From NCBI RefSeq assembly GCF_029953285.1, contig NZ_JASAOI010000023.1, positions 213,259 through 277,258 of the forward strand: a stretch of 64,000 nucleotides of DNA. Reading direction: 5' to 3'. This DNA comes from Yinghuangia seranimata (GTDB lineage: Bacteria > Actinomycetota > Actinomycetes > Streptomycetales > Streptomycetaceae). The first letter of the stretch is position 1. Each line of letters begins with the position of its first letter. Positions 34,935 through 42,905 of the stretch are shown piece by piece. A model generated the notes under the pieces. It did no database searches. It was not told where the DNA came from and was given only the letters and a program-made list of their open reading frames with translations. A program made the translations under genes and the position numbers.

Positions 34935-35158
34935 CGCCGCCCAGGTGGCCTGACAGGCGTCCCCGCGCCGTGTGACGGGCGCGGGGTGCAGGGTGCGGGC
35001 TGCGGTCGTCCGGGTCCCGCGGGTGTGTTCGGGGTGGGGGCGGCTGGGACAATGTGCGAACCACGTGGTTCACTTTTGGGGTGGGTCGGCCGCGCGGAGG
35101 CGCCTCCGGCCCGGCACGTCGTCACGGCACCGCACCTTCCAGGGAACGGAACCACGCC

Positions 35159-36202
35159 ATGGACACGCCCTCCCGCACCGCCGCCACCGACCACCACGCC
35201 GACCCCGGCCGGGACGTGGGACCCGGCTTCGGACCCGACGCCGACGCCGGCACGGCCGACACCGTCGAACTGTCGGCCGGCCCCCTCGCCTACACCACCG
35301 CCGGTTCCGCGACCGGCCCCACGCTGGTCCTCCTGCACGGACTGATGGGCGACGGCTCGCTCTGGGACGCCTGCGTCGCCGACCTGGCCGCCGACCACCG
35401 CTGCGTCGTCCCGACCCTCCCGCTCGGCGCCCACCGGCACGCCATGCGCGACGACGCCGACCTCTCCCTCACCCGCATCGCGGCCCTCGTCGGCGAGTTC
35501 CTCGACACGCTCGGCCTCGACGACGTCACGCTCGTCGGCAACGACACCGGCGGCGCCCTCGTCCAACTGCTCATCGACGACGACGACGCCGCGCGCGACG
35601 CGACGCGCGAGGACGGGCGCCACGGGACGGACCGCGTCGCCCGTGTCGTGCTGGTCTCCTGCGACGCGTTCGACAACTACCCGCCCGGCCTCACCGGCCG
35701 GACCCTCGTCCTGACCGGGCGGCTCTCGCCGCGCCTGTTCGGCGCGTTCATGCAGCAGATGCGGCTGCGCCTCGTGCGTCGGCTGCCGATCGCGTTCGGC
35801 TGGCTGACCCGGCGCGGGGACGCCGCCACCGCGCGGTGGATGCGGCCCACGTACACGCGCAACGACATCCGCCGCGACACCGTGCGCGTGCTGCGCTCCG
35901 CCCGTGCCGACGCCCGCGCGCTCGCGGCCGCCGGCGAGCGGCTGCCCGCGTACGAACGGCCCGCGCTGGTGGTGTGGGCGTCCGAGGACCGCGTCATGCC
36001 GCCCGCCCACGGCCGCCGCCTCGCGGAACTGCTGCCGCAGGGCCGCCTGGTGGAGATCGACGACAGCCTGACCCTGATCCCGCTCGACCAGCCGGAGCGC
36101 CTGGCCGCCGCCATCCGCGAGTTCACCGCCGAGGGCCGCGGTTCCGCGGCGGGGGGCGCGGCGGAACCGGGACCCGCCGCCTCGGCGGCCACGGGGGACT
36201 GA
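35159..36202 (+). CDS. Alpha/beta hydrolase with Asp nucleophile motif
   Basis: 347 residues. After a disordered 35-residue start, the fold begins TLVLLHGLMGDGSLWDA (55-71). The nucleophile elbow is GNDTGG with Asp129, as in haloalkane dehalogenases and epoxide hydrolases. The acid candidate is Asp in VVWASEDRVMPP. At the place of the catalytic His the sequence reads IDDSLTLIPLDQP, with no His, so classical hydrolysis is doubtful. I know this variant from other actinomycete proteins. The ATG at 35159 is preceded by AGGGAACGGAA. It converges with an SDR gene across a hairpin. Confidence 0.85.
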   Translation: MDTPSRTAATDHHADPGRDVGPGFGPDADAGTADTVELSAGPLAYTTAGSATGPTLVLLHGLMGDGSLWDACVADLAADHRCVVPTLPLGAHRHAMRDDADLSLTRIAALVGEFLDTLGLDDVTLVGNDTGGALVQLLIDDDDAARDATREDGRHGTDRVARVVLVSCDAFDNYPPGLTGRTLVLTGRLSPRLFGAFMQQMRLRLVRRLPIAFGWLTRRGDAATARWMRPTYTRNDIRRDTVRVLRSARADARALAAAGERLPAYERPALVVWASEDRVMPPAHGRRLAELLPQGRLVEIDDSLTLIPLDQPERLAAAIREFTAEGRGSAAGGAAEPGPAASAATGD

Positions 36203-36255
36203 TCCCGTCCCGGAGACGGCCGTTCCACGCCGCAGGCCGAGCGAACGGCACACGG

Positions 36256-36294
36256 GCCCGGCCCCGTTCCCGTATCCGGGGAGCGGGACCGGGC
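36256..36294. terminator. Hairpin between convergent hydrolase and SDR genes
   Basis: GCCCGG (36256-36261) pairs with CCGGGC (36289-36294), and the inner CCCG/CGGG segments extend the stem with mismatches. It lies in the 118-bp gap between two converging genes. Confidence 0.6.
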
Positions 36295-36320
36295 TCGCGC
36301 TCACGACTCGTCCGTGCCCG

Positions 36321-37046
36321 TCAGGACGCCGCCTCGGCCGCGACCATTCCCGCGAACTCGCGCTCGAGGGCCTTGGTCGGGCCGTTGCCCCACGCGTCCG
36401 CGATGCCGCCGGAGACCGGGTCGGGGAAGATGTCCTCGTCGCCCTTCTCGACCCCGTCGAACACGGCGCGCGCGACCGACTCGACGGTCGCCTTCGGGAT
36501 GTCGAAGTCGCGGTTCATGTCGGTGTCGGTGGGCCCGGTCAGCACGGCGTGCACGCTCACGCCCTGCGCGGCGAGCAGCATCCGCAGCGACTGCGTCAGC
36601 GACAGCGCGGCGGCCTTGGACACCGAGTAGGACGGGACGATCGGCAGCGGCGCCACCGCGCTCAGCGAGATGTTGTTCACCAGCGCGCCGCCCGCCCGGG
36701 TCAGGTGCGGCAGGAACGCGCGGGTGACGCGGTGGACGCCGAACAGGTTGACGGCCAGGTGCTGTTCGAGGACGTCCGCGTCGGTGAGGTCGTCGTACAG
36801 CGCGATGCCGGCGTTGTTGACGAGCACGTCGAGTTCGGTGATCGCCTCGGCGGCGGCGTCGACGTGGGCCGGGTCGGTCACGTCGAGCGTGACCGGCACG
36901 ACGCGTTCGTCCGGGTGGGTGAACGCGCCGCGGGTGCCGGCGTAGACGCGGGCCGCGCCGCGGCGCAGCGCCTCGTCGACGAGGCCGGTGCCTATGCCGC
37001 GGTTGGCGCCGGTGATCAGGACGGTCTTGCCGGTGATGTCGAACAC
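36321..37046 (-). CDS. Short-chain dehydrogenase/reductase
   Basis: 241 residues, classical SDR. Cofactor motif TGANRGIG (residues about 11-18), NNAG at 78-81 region (LVNNAGIAL), catalytic Ser in NNISLSAVAP, and YSVSK (Tyr and Lys) further on. The Arg and Asp after the second strand (GTRGAF) suggest NADP. Starts at GTG 37046 with AAGGGAG upstream. It lies 105 bp downstream of the SigG-like sigma gene on the same strand; sigma genes of this kind are often linked to oxidoreductases, so it may be a target. Confidence 0.9.
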   Translation of the reverse strand: MFDITGKTVLITGANRGIGTGLVDEALRRGAARVYAGTRGAFTHPDERVVPVTLDVTDPAHVDAAAEAITELDVLVNNAGIALYDDLTDADVLEQHLAVNLFGVHRVTRAFLPHLTRAGGALVNNISLSAVAPLPIVPSYSVSKAAALSLTQSLRMLLAAQGVSVHAVLTGPTDTDMNRDFDIPKATVESVARAVFDGVEKGDEDIFPDPVSGGIADAWGNGPTKALEREFAGMVAAEAAS

Positions 37047-37151
37047 GGGTTCTCCCTTTGTCGCTTGTGCGGTGGGTTCGTGGGCACGGCGCGGCCCCGG
37101 GCCGGCGGTGTGCCGGGGCCGGTGCCGCACGGGTGCGGTGTGCGGGTCGGG

Positions 37152-38357
37152 TCAGGCGGTGAGGGTGGGCGCGAGTCCGAACGCGGGGACGAGGCCCGGG
37201 TCGAGGAACGCGGTGACGCGGGCGATGCGCGGCCCGCGGAGGGTGAGGACCTGGAGGTCGAACGCGTCGTAGCCGCCGTCAGGGGTGCGCCGGTACGCGG
37301 CGGCCGCGGGCTGCCCGTTCGCGGACGTGGGCACGAGCCGGAACAGGCCGGGGCGCAGGACGCGGCTCGCGAGGAATCCGATGACGGCGTCGCGTCCGGT
37401 GAACCAGGTGGGGGTGGGCGGCATCTCCAGTTCGACGTCGGCGCGGAGCAGGTCGACGAGGGCGGCGGGGTCGGCGCGGGTGAACGCGTCGACGTACGCG
37501 TCGAGGAGGCGCCTGCGGGTGGCCTCGTCGGGTTCGGCCTGCTCGTCCTCGACGGGGGCGGCGTCGGCGAGGCGGGCGCGGGCGCGGCGCAGCGCGCTGT
37601 CGACGGCGGCGGGGGTCATGCCGAGGATCTCGGCGGTCTCGGCGGTGCGGAACGCGAGGACGTCGCGCAGGGTGAGGACGGCGCGCTGCCGGGCGGGGAG
37701 GTGCTGGAGCGCGGCGATGAAGGCGAGGCGTATGCCGGTGCGTCCGGCGACGATCGCGCCCGGGTCGGCGGCGCCCGAGGCGGTGTCGGCGGGGGTGGGG
37801 GCGGGGGCGAACAGGGCGTCGGGGGCGGGCTGGAGCCAGGGGATGTCGCGGCGGTCGGCGGCGACGGCGACGCGGTGGTCGTCGGAGGGGGCGCCGAGTC
37901 CGGACGGCAGCGGGCGGCGGGTGCGGGTCTCGAGTGCGGTCAGGCACGTCATGGTGGCGATCTTGTAGAGCCAGCGGCGTACGGAGGAGCGGCCCTCGAA
38001 GCGGTCGTAGCCGCGCCACGCGCGCAGGTAGGTCTCCTGGACGAGGTCCTCGGCGTCGTGGAGGGAGCCGAGCATGCGGTAGCAGTGCGCGAGGAGTTCG
38101 GGGCGGAACGGCTCGGCGAGGGTGGAGAAGTCGGCGTCTGCGACGGTGCGGGGGACGGGGGCGGCGCCGGTGCCGGGCGCGTCGTCGGCGGCGATGCCGT
38201 TGTCGACGGTGTCGGCGCCGGCTGTCTCGACGTCGGTCGTGTCGGCGTTCGTCGTGTCTGCGTTCGTCGTCTCTGCGCCGGTCATGTCCGCGCTGGTCAT
38301 CTCGTGTCCGGTCGTCTCGTCGGTGCCGCGCGCGGCGTGCGTGTCGGGGGCGGTCAT
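37152..38357 (-). CDS. SigG-like ECF sigma factor with SnoaL-like C-terminus
   Basis: 401 residues. An unusual 75-residue N-terminus of degenerate pentapeptides (NADTT, NADTT, DVETA, GADTV) precedes region 2 (LLAHCYRMLGSLHDAEDLVQETYLRAWRG pattern, about 88-117) and region 4 (LPARQRAVLTLRDVLAFRTAETAEILGMT pattern). The C-terminal 120 residues have the SnoaL-like fold with PPTPTWFTGRDAVIGFLASRV, typical of the SigG/TIGR02960 group, where this domain controls the sigma in place of an anti-sigma. The ATG shares its A with the stop of the upstream SDR gene (TGATG), so the genes are coupled. Confidence 0.9.
   Translation of the reverse strand: MTAPDTHAARGTDETTGHEMTSADMTGAETTNADTTNADTTDVETAGADTVDNGIAADDAPGTGAAPVPRTVADADFSTLAEPFRPELLAHCYRMLGSLHDAEDLVQETYLRAWRGYDRFEGRSSVRRWLYKIATMTCLTALETRTRRPLPSGLGAPSDDHRVAVAADRRDIPWLQPAPDALFAPAPTPADTASGAADPGAIVAGRTGIRLAFIAALQHLPARQRAVLTLRDVLAFRTAETAEILGMTPAAVDSALRRARARLADAAPVEDEQAEPDEATRRRLLDAYVDAFTRADPAALVDLLRADVELEMPPTPTWFTGRDAVIGFLASRVLRPGLFRLVPTSANGQPAAAAYRRTPDGGYDAFDLQVLTLRGPRIARVTAFLDPGLVPAFGLAPTLTA
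38236..38325. repeat. 15-bp coding repeat in sigma N-terminus
   Basis: Six consecutive 15-bp units of the type GTCGTGTCKGCGTTC (38236, 38251, 38266, 38281, 38296, 38311); the first two differ by one base. They encode the ADTTN-like pentapeptides at the N-terminus of the sigma factor and are the only sizeable in-frame satellite in a regulator here. Confidence 0.8.
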
Positions 38358-39205
38358 CAGGCGGTCCGGGCGAGTGGGCGCAGGCCGGTGCCGGCGAGGT
38401 CGTCGGGGGTGCCGGGGGTGTCGGGGGCGCCGGTGACGAGGTGTTCGCGCAGTCCGGCGGTGTGGGTGGGGTCGGTGGCCGCGTGGAGGACGGCGGCGGC
38501 GAGGCGTTCGGGGGTCAGGACGGGCTGGAGGCCGGCGGTGTAGGTGTCGGCGTCCTGGCCGTGGCGTGCCGCGTAGCCGGCGATCGCGGCGGCGCCGACG
38601 CCGCCGCCGGGGGCGAGGTGGGGGAACAGGGTGGTGAACCGCAGGTCCAGGCCCGCGCGTTCGGCTTCCGCGGCGGCGTAGGCGGCGGTGAACCGGACGG
38701 TGGCCTTGGCGCCGGCGTAGCCGCCGCTGAGTGGGGAGCCGGAGAGCGCGGCGCCGCTGGAGATGACGACGACGCGGCTTCCGGCGGCCAGCGGGGCGCG
38801 GAGTGCGGCGCGGGTCCACGTGAAGACGTGGCGGGTGTCGGTGTCCCAGGCGCGGCTGAACGTGTCCCAGGTGTGCTCGTGCAGCGGGGCCAGGTGGGGG
38901 GTGGCGCCGGCGTTGAGGACGAGGAGGGCGGGGCGGTGGCGGGTGAGGACGTCGGCGGCGAGGTGTTCGTCGGTGGCGTCGCCGGGGAGCGGGGTGAAGG
39001 CGCCGGTGTGCCCGTCGCGTTCGCGGCGCGCGTCGAGTTCGTCGCGGAGGGAGTGCAGGTCGGCGGCGGTGCGCGCGATGCCGACCACGTGCGTGCCGGT
39101 GGCGGTGAGCGCGTGGGCGACGGCTCGGCCGAAGCCGCGGCCGGCGCCGGTGACGACGGCGAGCGGGACGGGGTTGGGCGTGTCGCCGGGGTTCGGGAGG
39201 GTCAT
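38357..39205 (-). CDS. Short-chain dehydrogenase coupled to sigma gene
   Basis: 282 residues. SDR cofactor motif TGAGRGFG (about 19-26), LVLNAGATP (NAG motif), Ser in VVISSGAAL and YAGAK (Tyr, Lys) give a complete active site. Substrate unknown. Its stop overlaps the start of the SigG-like sigma gene (TGATG), so sigma production follows that of this enzyme; oxidoreductases next to SnoaL-type ECF factors are a recognised theme. GGAG lies about 9 nt before the ATG. Confidence 0.9.
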   Translation of the reverse strand: MTLPNPGDTPNPVPLAVVTGAGRGFGRAVAHALTATGTHVVGIARTAADLHSLRDELDARRERDGHTGAFTPLPGDATDEHLAADVLTRHRPALLVLNAGATPHLAPLHEHTWDTFSRAWDTDTRHVFTWTRAALRAPLAAGSRVVVISSGAALSGSPLSGGYAGAKATVRFTAAYAAAEAERAGLDLRFTTLFPHLAPGGGVGAAAIAGYAARHGQDADTYTAGLQPVLTPERLAAAVLHAATDPTHTAGLREHLVTGAPDTPGTPDDLAGTGLRPLARTA

Positions 39206-39489
39206 GGCGGGCTCCGCGAGGGCTGGTCGGTGCTGTCGGAATCTAGACCTGCGCGAGGTCCGGAAACCGTCGCACGATCCTGTGACCTGGGTCACACGGT
39301 CCTCGGCGCCGAAAGATCTCTCCGAAGTCCCGGAAATTCCCTGCAACCGAACCCGGCTCCCCGTGCGTTCTCTCTCCGTTGGCCGCACTTTCACCCGCCT
39401 CCAGGCGCGCCGTTCCCCCAGGTCCGGCCGTGGAACGCGAGTTGGGCGGCGCGTCGCGATCCGCGCACACGGCGGGTGATCGTGACCGC

Positions 39490-39495
39490 TAGCCT
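39490..39495 (+). promoter_or_regulatory. -10 box of leaderless phosphodiesterase gene
   Basis: TAGCCT, 6 nt before the ATG at 39502; no ribosome-binding site between. Confidence 0.65.
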
Positions 39496-39501
39496 CACCG
39501 C

Positions 39502-40350
39502 ATGAGGTGGCGCCGAGTTCGCGTAGTCGCGGTGGTCTCGCTTGTCCTGGCAGCGGGCGGCGCGTCCGCCGGCCTGTCCCTGCACGGTGGTTCGGGCGGC
39601 GACCCGGACACCGGCGGCCCGCACCCGCGTTCGGCGCCGTCCGGCTGCCGGCTCCCGCTCGCCGCCGCGCACCGCGGCGCGAACAGCGAGGAACCCGAGA
39701 ACACCGTCGCGGCGTTCGCCCGCGCCATCGACGCCGGCACCGACGACCTCGAACTCGACGTGCACTGGACGCGCGACGGCGTCCCCGTCGTCATCCACGA
39801 CGACACCGTCGAACGCACCACCGGCACGCCGGGCGGCGTCAACACGCTGACCGCCGCGCAGATCTGGGCGCTCGACGCGGGCCGCGGCCGCCGCATCCCC
39901 ACCCTGGACGTCGTCCTCGAAATGGCCGCGCGCCGCGACGTCACCGTCCTGGTGGAGCTGAAGACCACGCCCACGGCCGAGCAGGTGCAGACGTTCCTGT
40001 CGGTGCTGCGGCGCGCGGGCGCGAAGGTGATCGTCCACTCGTTCCTGCCCGAGGCGCTGGACGCGGTGCACCGCGCCGACCCGCAGGTCCCCGTCGGCCT
40101 CACCACCGGCGAGGACATCACGCCGACCGACGCGGCGCGCTGGGGCGGGCACTTCCTCAACATGCAGCACGGCCAGATCGACGAACAGAAGGTCCGCGCC
40201 TGGCAGGCCGCCGGGCTGAAGGTGTACGCGTGGGTCGTGGACGACTCGGCGACGTGGGAGTCCCTCGCGAAGGTCGGCGTCGACGGCATCGTCACCGACA
40301 AGGTCGCCGAGTACGTGGCGTGGTCCCGCGCCAAGTGCGGCAGCCGCTGA
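39502..40350 (+). CDS. Exported glycerophosphodiester phosphodiesterase
   Basis: 282 residues. A basic start and hydrophobic segment VRVVAVVSLVLAAGGASAG form a signal peptide. The GDPD barrel begins AAAHRGANSEEPENTVAAF (about 53-71; His and the EENT-type metal Glu), continues 'DDLELDVHWTRDGVPVVIHDD' (metal Glu/Asp and second His) and VLVELK (Glu). It should hydrolyse glycerophosphodiesters from lipids or teichoic acids to glycerol 3-phosphate and an alcohol outside the cell. TAGCCT at -10 points to a leaderless transcript. Confidence 0.92.
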   Translation: MRWRRVRVVAVVSLVLAAGGASAGLSLHGGSGGDPDTGGPHPRSAPSGCRLPLAAAHRGANSEEPENTVAAFARAIDAGTDDLELDVHWTRDGVPVVIHDDTVERTTGTPGGVNTLTAAQIWALDAGRGRRIPTLDVVLEMAARRDVTVLVELKTTPTAEQVQTFLSVLRRAGAKVIVHSFLPEALDAVHRADPQVPVGLTTGEDITPTDAARWGGHFLNMQHGQIDEQKVRAWQAAGLKVYAWVVDDSATWESLAKVGVDGIVTDKVAEYVAWSRAKCGSR

Positions 40351-40433
40351 CCGCCGCACCCTCGCGGGCCGTGGCGACGCCGACGGGCGTTCGTACGCTG
40401 CCGCCCGTCGGCGCGTGTCCTGGTCAACCTGAA

Positions 40434-40600
40434 TTGACTGCTCCTCTCCCCGAAGGGAGGGGAATCCCGGCTCAGGCTGCCTGGCTGTCCGGCGGACAGC
40501 CAGGTCTTCTGCCCTCGACGCCGGCCGGGTTCAGACCTGCCCGGATCAACATCACGCGTGCGGAGTTCTTGTCCCGAGGGGACGAGGCTCCACACGCGGT
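40434..40600 (-). ncRNA. Candidate omega-RNA / right end of the TnpB element
   Basis: Downstream of tnpB on the minus strand, CCCCTCCC (40462-40455), loop TTCG, and GGGAGAGG (40450-40443) make a stem with one mismatch, followed by AGCAGTCAA ending about 40434. IS200/IS605 elements end in such a hairpin and a short conserved tail, and TnpB guide RNAs come from this 3' region plus the adjoining flank. The 5' limit given is arbitrary; the guide would be the flank left of 40434. Confidence 0.45.
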
Positions 40601-41707
40601 GCAAGCGTAGGTGCGTTCGGAAAGAGGGAGTGCGTGCTTGGCTCTCGCTCCGCACATGGCGCAGTCCGTCGTGGTGTGCGCGGGGTCGATCAGGTGCACC
40701 GCACGTCCGTGCTTGCGGCCCATCTCGACCAACGCCCGCTTGGTCGCGCCGATAGCGGCGTCGACGGCCTTGCGCGCCATCGTGGTCCTGGCGAGGAACC
40801 TGGGCCGGAAGTCCTCGACCGCGATGGCGTCGTGGTCGGCCACGACGCGCTTCGCCCACTTGCGCGCGGTGTCCTGGCGCTGCCGGGCCACCTTCGCATG
40901 CACCTTCGCGGCCTGGCGCCGCGCGTGCTGGTAGCCCCTCGAACCCGCCTTGCCCTTCGGGGGTCTGCGGCGTGCCATCATCCGCTGGTAGCGGGCAAGT
41001 CGCACGGCGGTCTTGCGGCCGTGCTCCGGGTGCGGCAGGTCGTACGCCTCGTCGGTGGTGGTCGCCGTCTCGCGCACGCCCCAGTCGACCCCGAGCGCCC
41101 GGCCCGTCGGTGGCAGCGGCTCGACATGGGCGGAGACCACGAACGATGCGTACCAGTGCCCGAGCGTGTCGCGGTACACGCGCACGCTCGATGGGTCCGC
41201 TCGGAGGGCCCGTGACCACACCACGGTCACGACGATGCCGCCTGCCAAGTGCAGCCGCCCGTCTTTGAGGCGAAACCCGCGTCGGGTGTAGTTCAGTGTC
41301 GGCGCGGACCCGTTCCGCTTTTTCCACCGGGGCATCCCCGCCCGCCGATGCATCGGCAGCCGGTCGCGGATGTCCTTGATCGCCTTGGCCCGAGCGTGGC
41401 CGAAGTCCCGGATCACCTGCTGCTGCGGGACCGAACCGCCCTCGCGCAGCCACGGCGTTACCCGCCGAGCGTCCGTCAGCATCCGGTCCAACGCCGCCGG
41501 ACCGATCCGTTCCCTGTCCGCGTGGGCCCTCTTCGACCGGGCGACGCACTCGTTCCACACCCACCGACAGCGTGACCACTCGGCGAGCAAAGCCACCCGC
41601 GCGGCCGACGACAGGCGCAACCGGTAGGTGTATCGGGCATGCCCGGCCGCCTCCTCGGCAGCCCGCGTTGTCGTCACCCGCGCGACCCTAGCCACACGTA
41701 CCGACAT
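40472..41707 (-). CDS. tnpB: TnpB, RNA-guided nuclease of IS605-type element
   Basis: 411 residues with an apparently complete catalytic core: RuvC Asp208 in GVDWGVRETAT, Glu298 in IAVEDFRP and Asp379 in RDKNSA, plus the zinc finger C349-x2-C352 and C369-x2-C372. The N-terminal WED/REC part starts YTYRLRLSSAAR and includes PRWKKR. TnpB proteins are guided by omega-RNA from the element's right end and cut matching DNA, which keeps the element in place. GGAGGAG touches the ATG at 41707, so the GTG at 41695 may be the true start. It has inserted between the phosphodiesterase and GNAT genes. Confidence 0.9.
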   Translation of the reverse strand: MSVRVARVARVTTTRAAEEAAGHARYTYRLRLSSAARVALLAEWSRCRWVWNECVARSKRAHADRERIGPAALDRMLTDARRVTPWLREGGSVPQQQVIRDFGHARAKAIKDIRDRLPMHRRAGMPRWKKRNGSAPTLNYTRRGFRLKDGRLHLAGGIVVTVVWSRALRADPSSVRVYRDTLGHWYASFVVSAHVEPLPPTGRALGVDWGVRETATTTDEAYDLPHPEHGRKTAVRLARYQRMMARRRPPKGKAGSRGYQHARRQAAKVHAKVARQRQDTARKWAKRVVADHDAIAVEDFRPRFLARTTMARKAVDAAIGATKRALVEMGRKHGRAVHLIDPAHTTTDCAMCGARAKHALPLSERTYACTACGASSPRDKNSARVMLIRAGLNPAGVEGRRPGCPPDSQAA

Positions 41708-41789
41708 CTCCTCCACCCACGCGAGCGGCCGCGTCCCGGCGGCCGCTCCGCCGTACCCGGGCACCGGCCGGGCCGCGGGACGGGCGCGA

Positions 41790-41795
41790 TAGCGT
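41790..41795 (+). promoter_or_regulatory. -10 box of GNAT gene
   Basis: TAGCGT, 8 nt before the ATG at 41804, without a ribosome-binding site; leaderless or nearly so. Confidence 0.55.
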
Positions 41796-41803
41796 GGCCG
41801 ACC

Positions 41804-42247
41804 ATGGCGGACTGGGAGATACGGCCGGCCTCGGGCCACGACGTCGAGGCGATCGCCGAACTGCGCGCCGTCGTCATGCGCGACGACCTGGAACGCCTCG
41901 GACGCTACGACCCGCACCGCGTGCGGCAGCGGTTCCGCGACGGCTTCACCCCGGGCCACACCTGGGTCGTCGAGGTCCGCGGCGCGTTCGCCGGCAGCGT
42001 CGCCCTGCGCCCCGCCGACGACGCGCACTGGCTCGAGCACTTCTACCTCGACCCGGCCCACCAGGGCGCCGGCATCGGCACCGCCGTCCTCCGGCACGTG
42101 CTCGCGCCCTGCGACCGCGACCGGGTCCCCGTCCGGCTCCAGGTCCTCCAGGGCAGCCCGGCGCGGCGGCTGTACGAACGGCACGGGTTCACCGTCGACA
42201 CCGAGGACGCCGTCGACGTGTACATGCTGCGCACACCGTCCGCCTGA
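41804..42247 (+). CDS. GNAT acetyltransferase
   Basis: 147 residues, one GNAT domain. Motif A is FYLDPAHQGAGIGTAVLRHV (about 82-101) with the Q-G-A-G-I-G acetyl-CoA loop, followed by VPVRLQVLQGSPARRLYERHGF (motif B). The acceptor is unknown. It is followed after 62 bp by the alkylguanine transferase gene and may be part of a small operon. Start by the leaderless pattern above. Confidence 0.88.
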   Translation: MADWEIRPASGHDVEAIAELRAVVMRDDLERLGRYDPHRVRQRFRDGFTPGHTWVVEVRGAFAGSVALRPADDAHWLEHFYLDPAHQGAGIGTAVLRHVLAPCDRDRVPVRLQVLQGSPARRLYERHGFTVDTEDAVDVYMLRTPSA

Positions 42248-42309
42248 CCTCCGAGCGCCTGGTCCGAAAACCGCCGGTCACGCGGGCGCCCATCGGCGAG
42301 GGTGGAGGC

Positions 42310-42852
42310 ATGGAAAGCACCGTGCACAGCACCGAGCGGACCGCCGCGACCGTCTACACGACCCTCCCCGGCCCGCTCGGCGAACTCCTCCTCGTCGGCG
42401 AGGAATCCCCCCACGCCGGCCTGACCCTCACCTCGCTGTCCCTGCCCGGCCAGCGGCGCATCCCCGCCGTCCGCCCCGACTGGCGCCGCGACCCCGACGC
42501 CTTCGCCGACGCGGCCCGGCAGCTCGACGCCTACTTCGACGGCCGGCTGCGGGACTTCGACCTCCCGTTCGCCGCGTCCGGCACCGTGTTCCAGCAGCGC
42601 GTGTGGGACGCCGTCGACCGCATCCCGTACGGCACGACCACCACCTACGGCCGCCTCGCCGAGGAACTCGGCGTCCCCCGCGAGGACATCCGCGCCCTCG
42701 GCGCCGCGATCGGCGCCAACCCGCTGCTCGTCGTCCGCCCCTGCCACCGCGTCATCGGCGCCGACGGCACCCTCAAGGGCTACGCCGGCGGACTGGAGGC
42801 CAAGCGGCAGCTGCTCACCCTGGAAGGCGTCCTCCAACCGACACTCGTCTGA
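42310..42852 (+). CDS. ogt: Methylated-DNA--protein-cysteine methyltransferase
   Basis: 180 residues. The suicidal alkyl-acceptor Cys145 lies in VVRPCHRVIG, followed by GGLEAKRQLLTLEG as in all Ogt/MGMT proteins; 'FQQRVWDAVDRIPYGTTTTYG' (about 94-114) carries the DNA-binding helix and the Arg finger region. It removes O6-alkyl groups from guanine in one turnover. The N-terminal domain lacks the Cys4 zinc/AraC part of Ada, so it is a plain repair protein. GGTGGAGG lies just upstream of the ATG, slightly close. Confidence 0.95.
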   Translation: MESTVHSTERTAATVYTTLPGPLGELLLVGEESPHAGLTLTSLSLPGQRRIPAVRPDWRRDPDAFADAARQLDAYFDGRLRDFDLPFAASGTVFQQRVWDAVDRIPYGTTTTYGRLAEELGVPREDIRALGAAIGANPLLVVRPCHRVIGADGTLKGYAGGLEAKRQLLTLEGVLQPTLV

Positions 42853-42905
42853 CCCTGGTTCGACCAGCGCGAACGCCCCGCCGCCTGTGCGAGGATGCGC
42901 CGCAC

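Larger units (their letters stand above)
40434..41707 (-). mobile_element. IS200/IS605-type element with tnpB only
   Basis: Contains tnpB and a right-end hairpin, but no tnpA (Y1 transposase) or serine resolvase gene nearby, so it would need help in trans to move. The right end is placed near 40434 from the hairpin and the TCAA tail. I could not define the left end, which should lie between 41708 and the GNAT gene at 41804. Confidence 0.6.
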
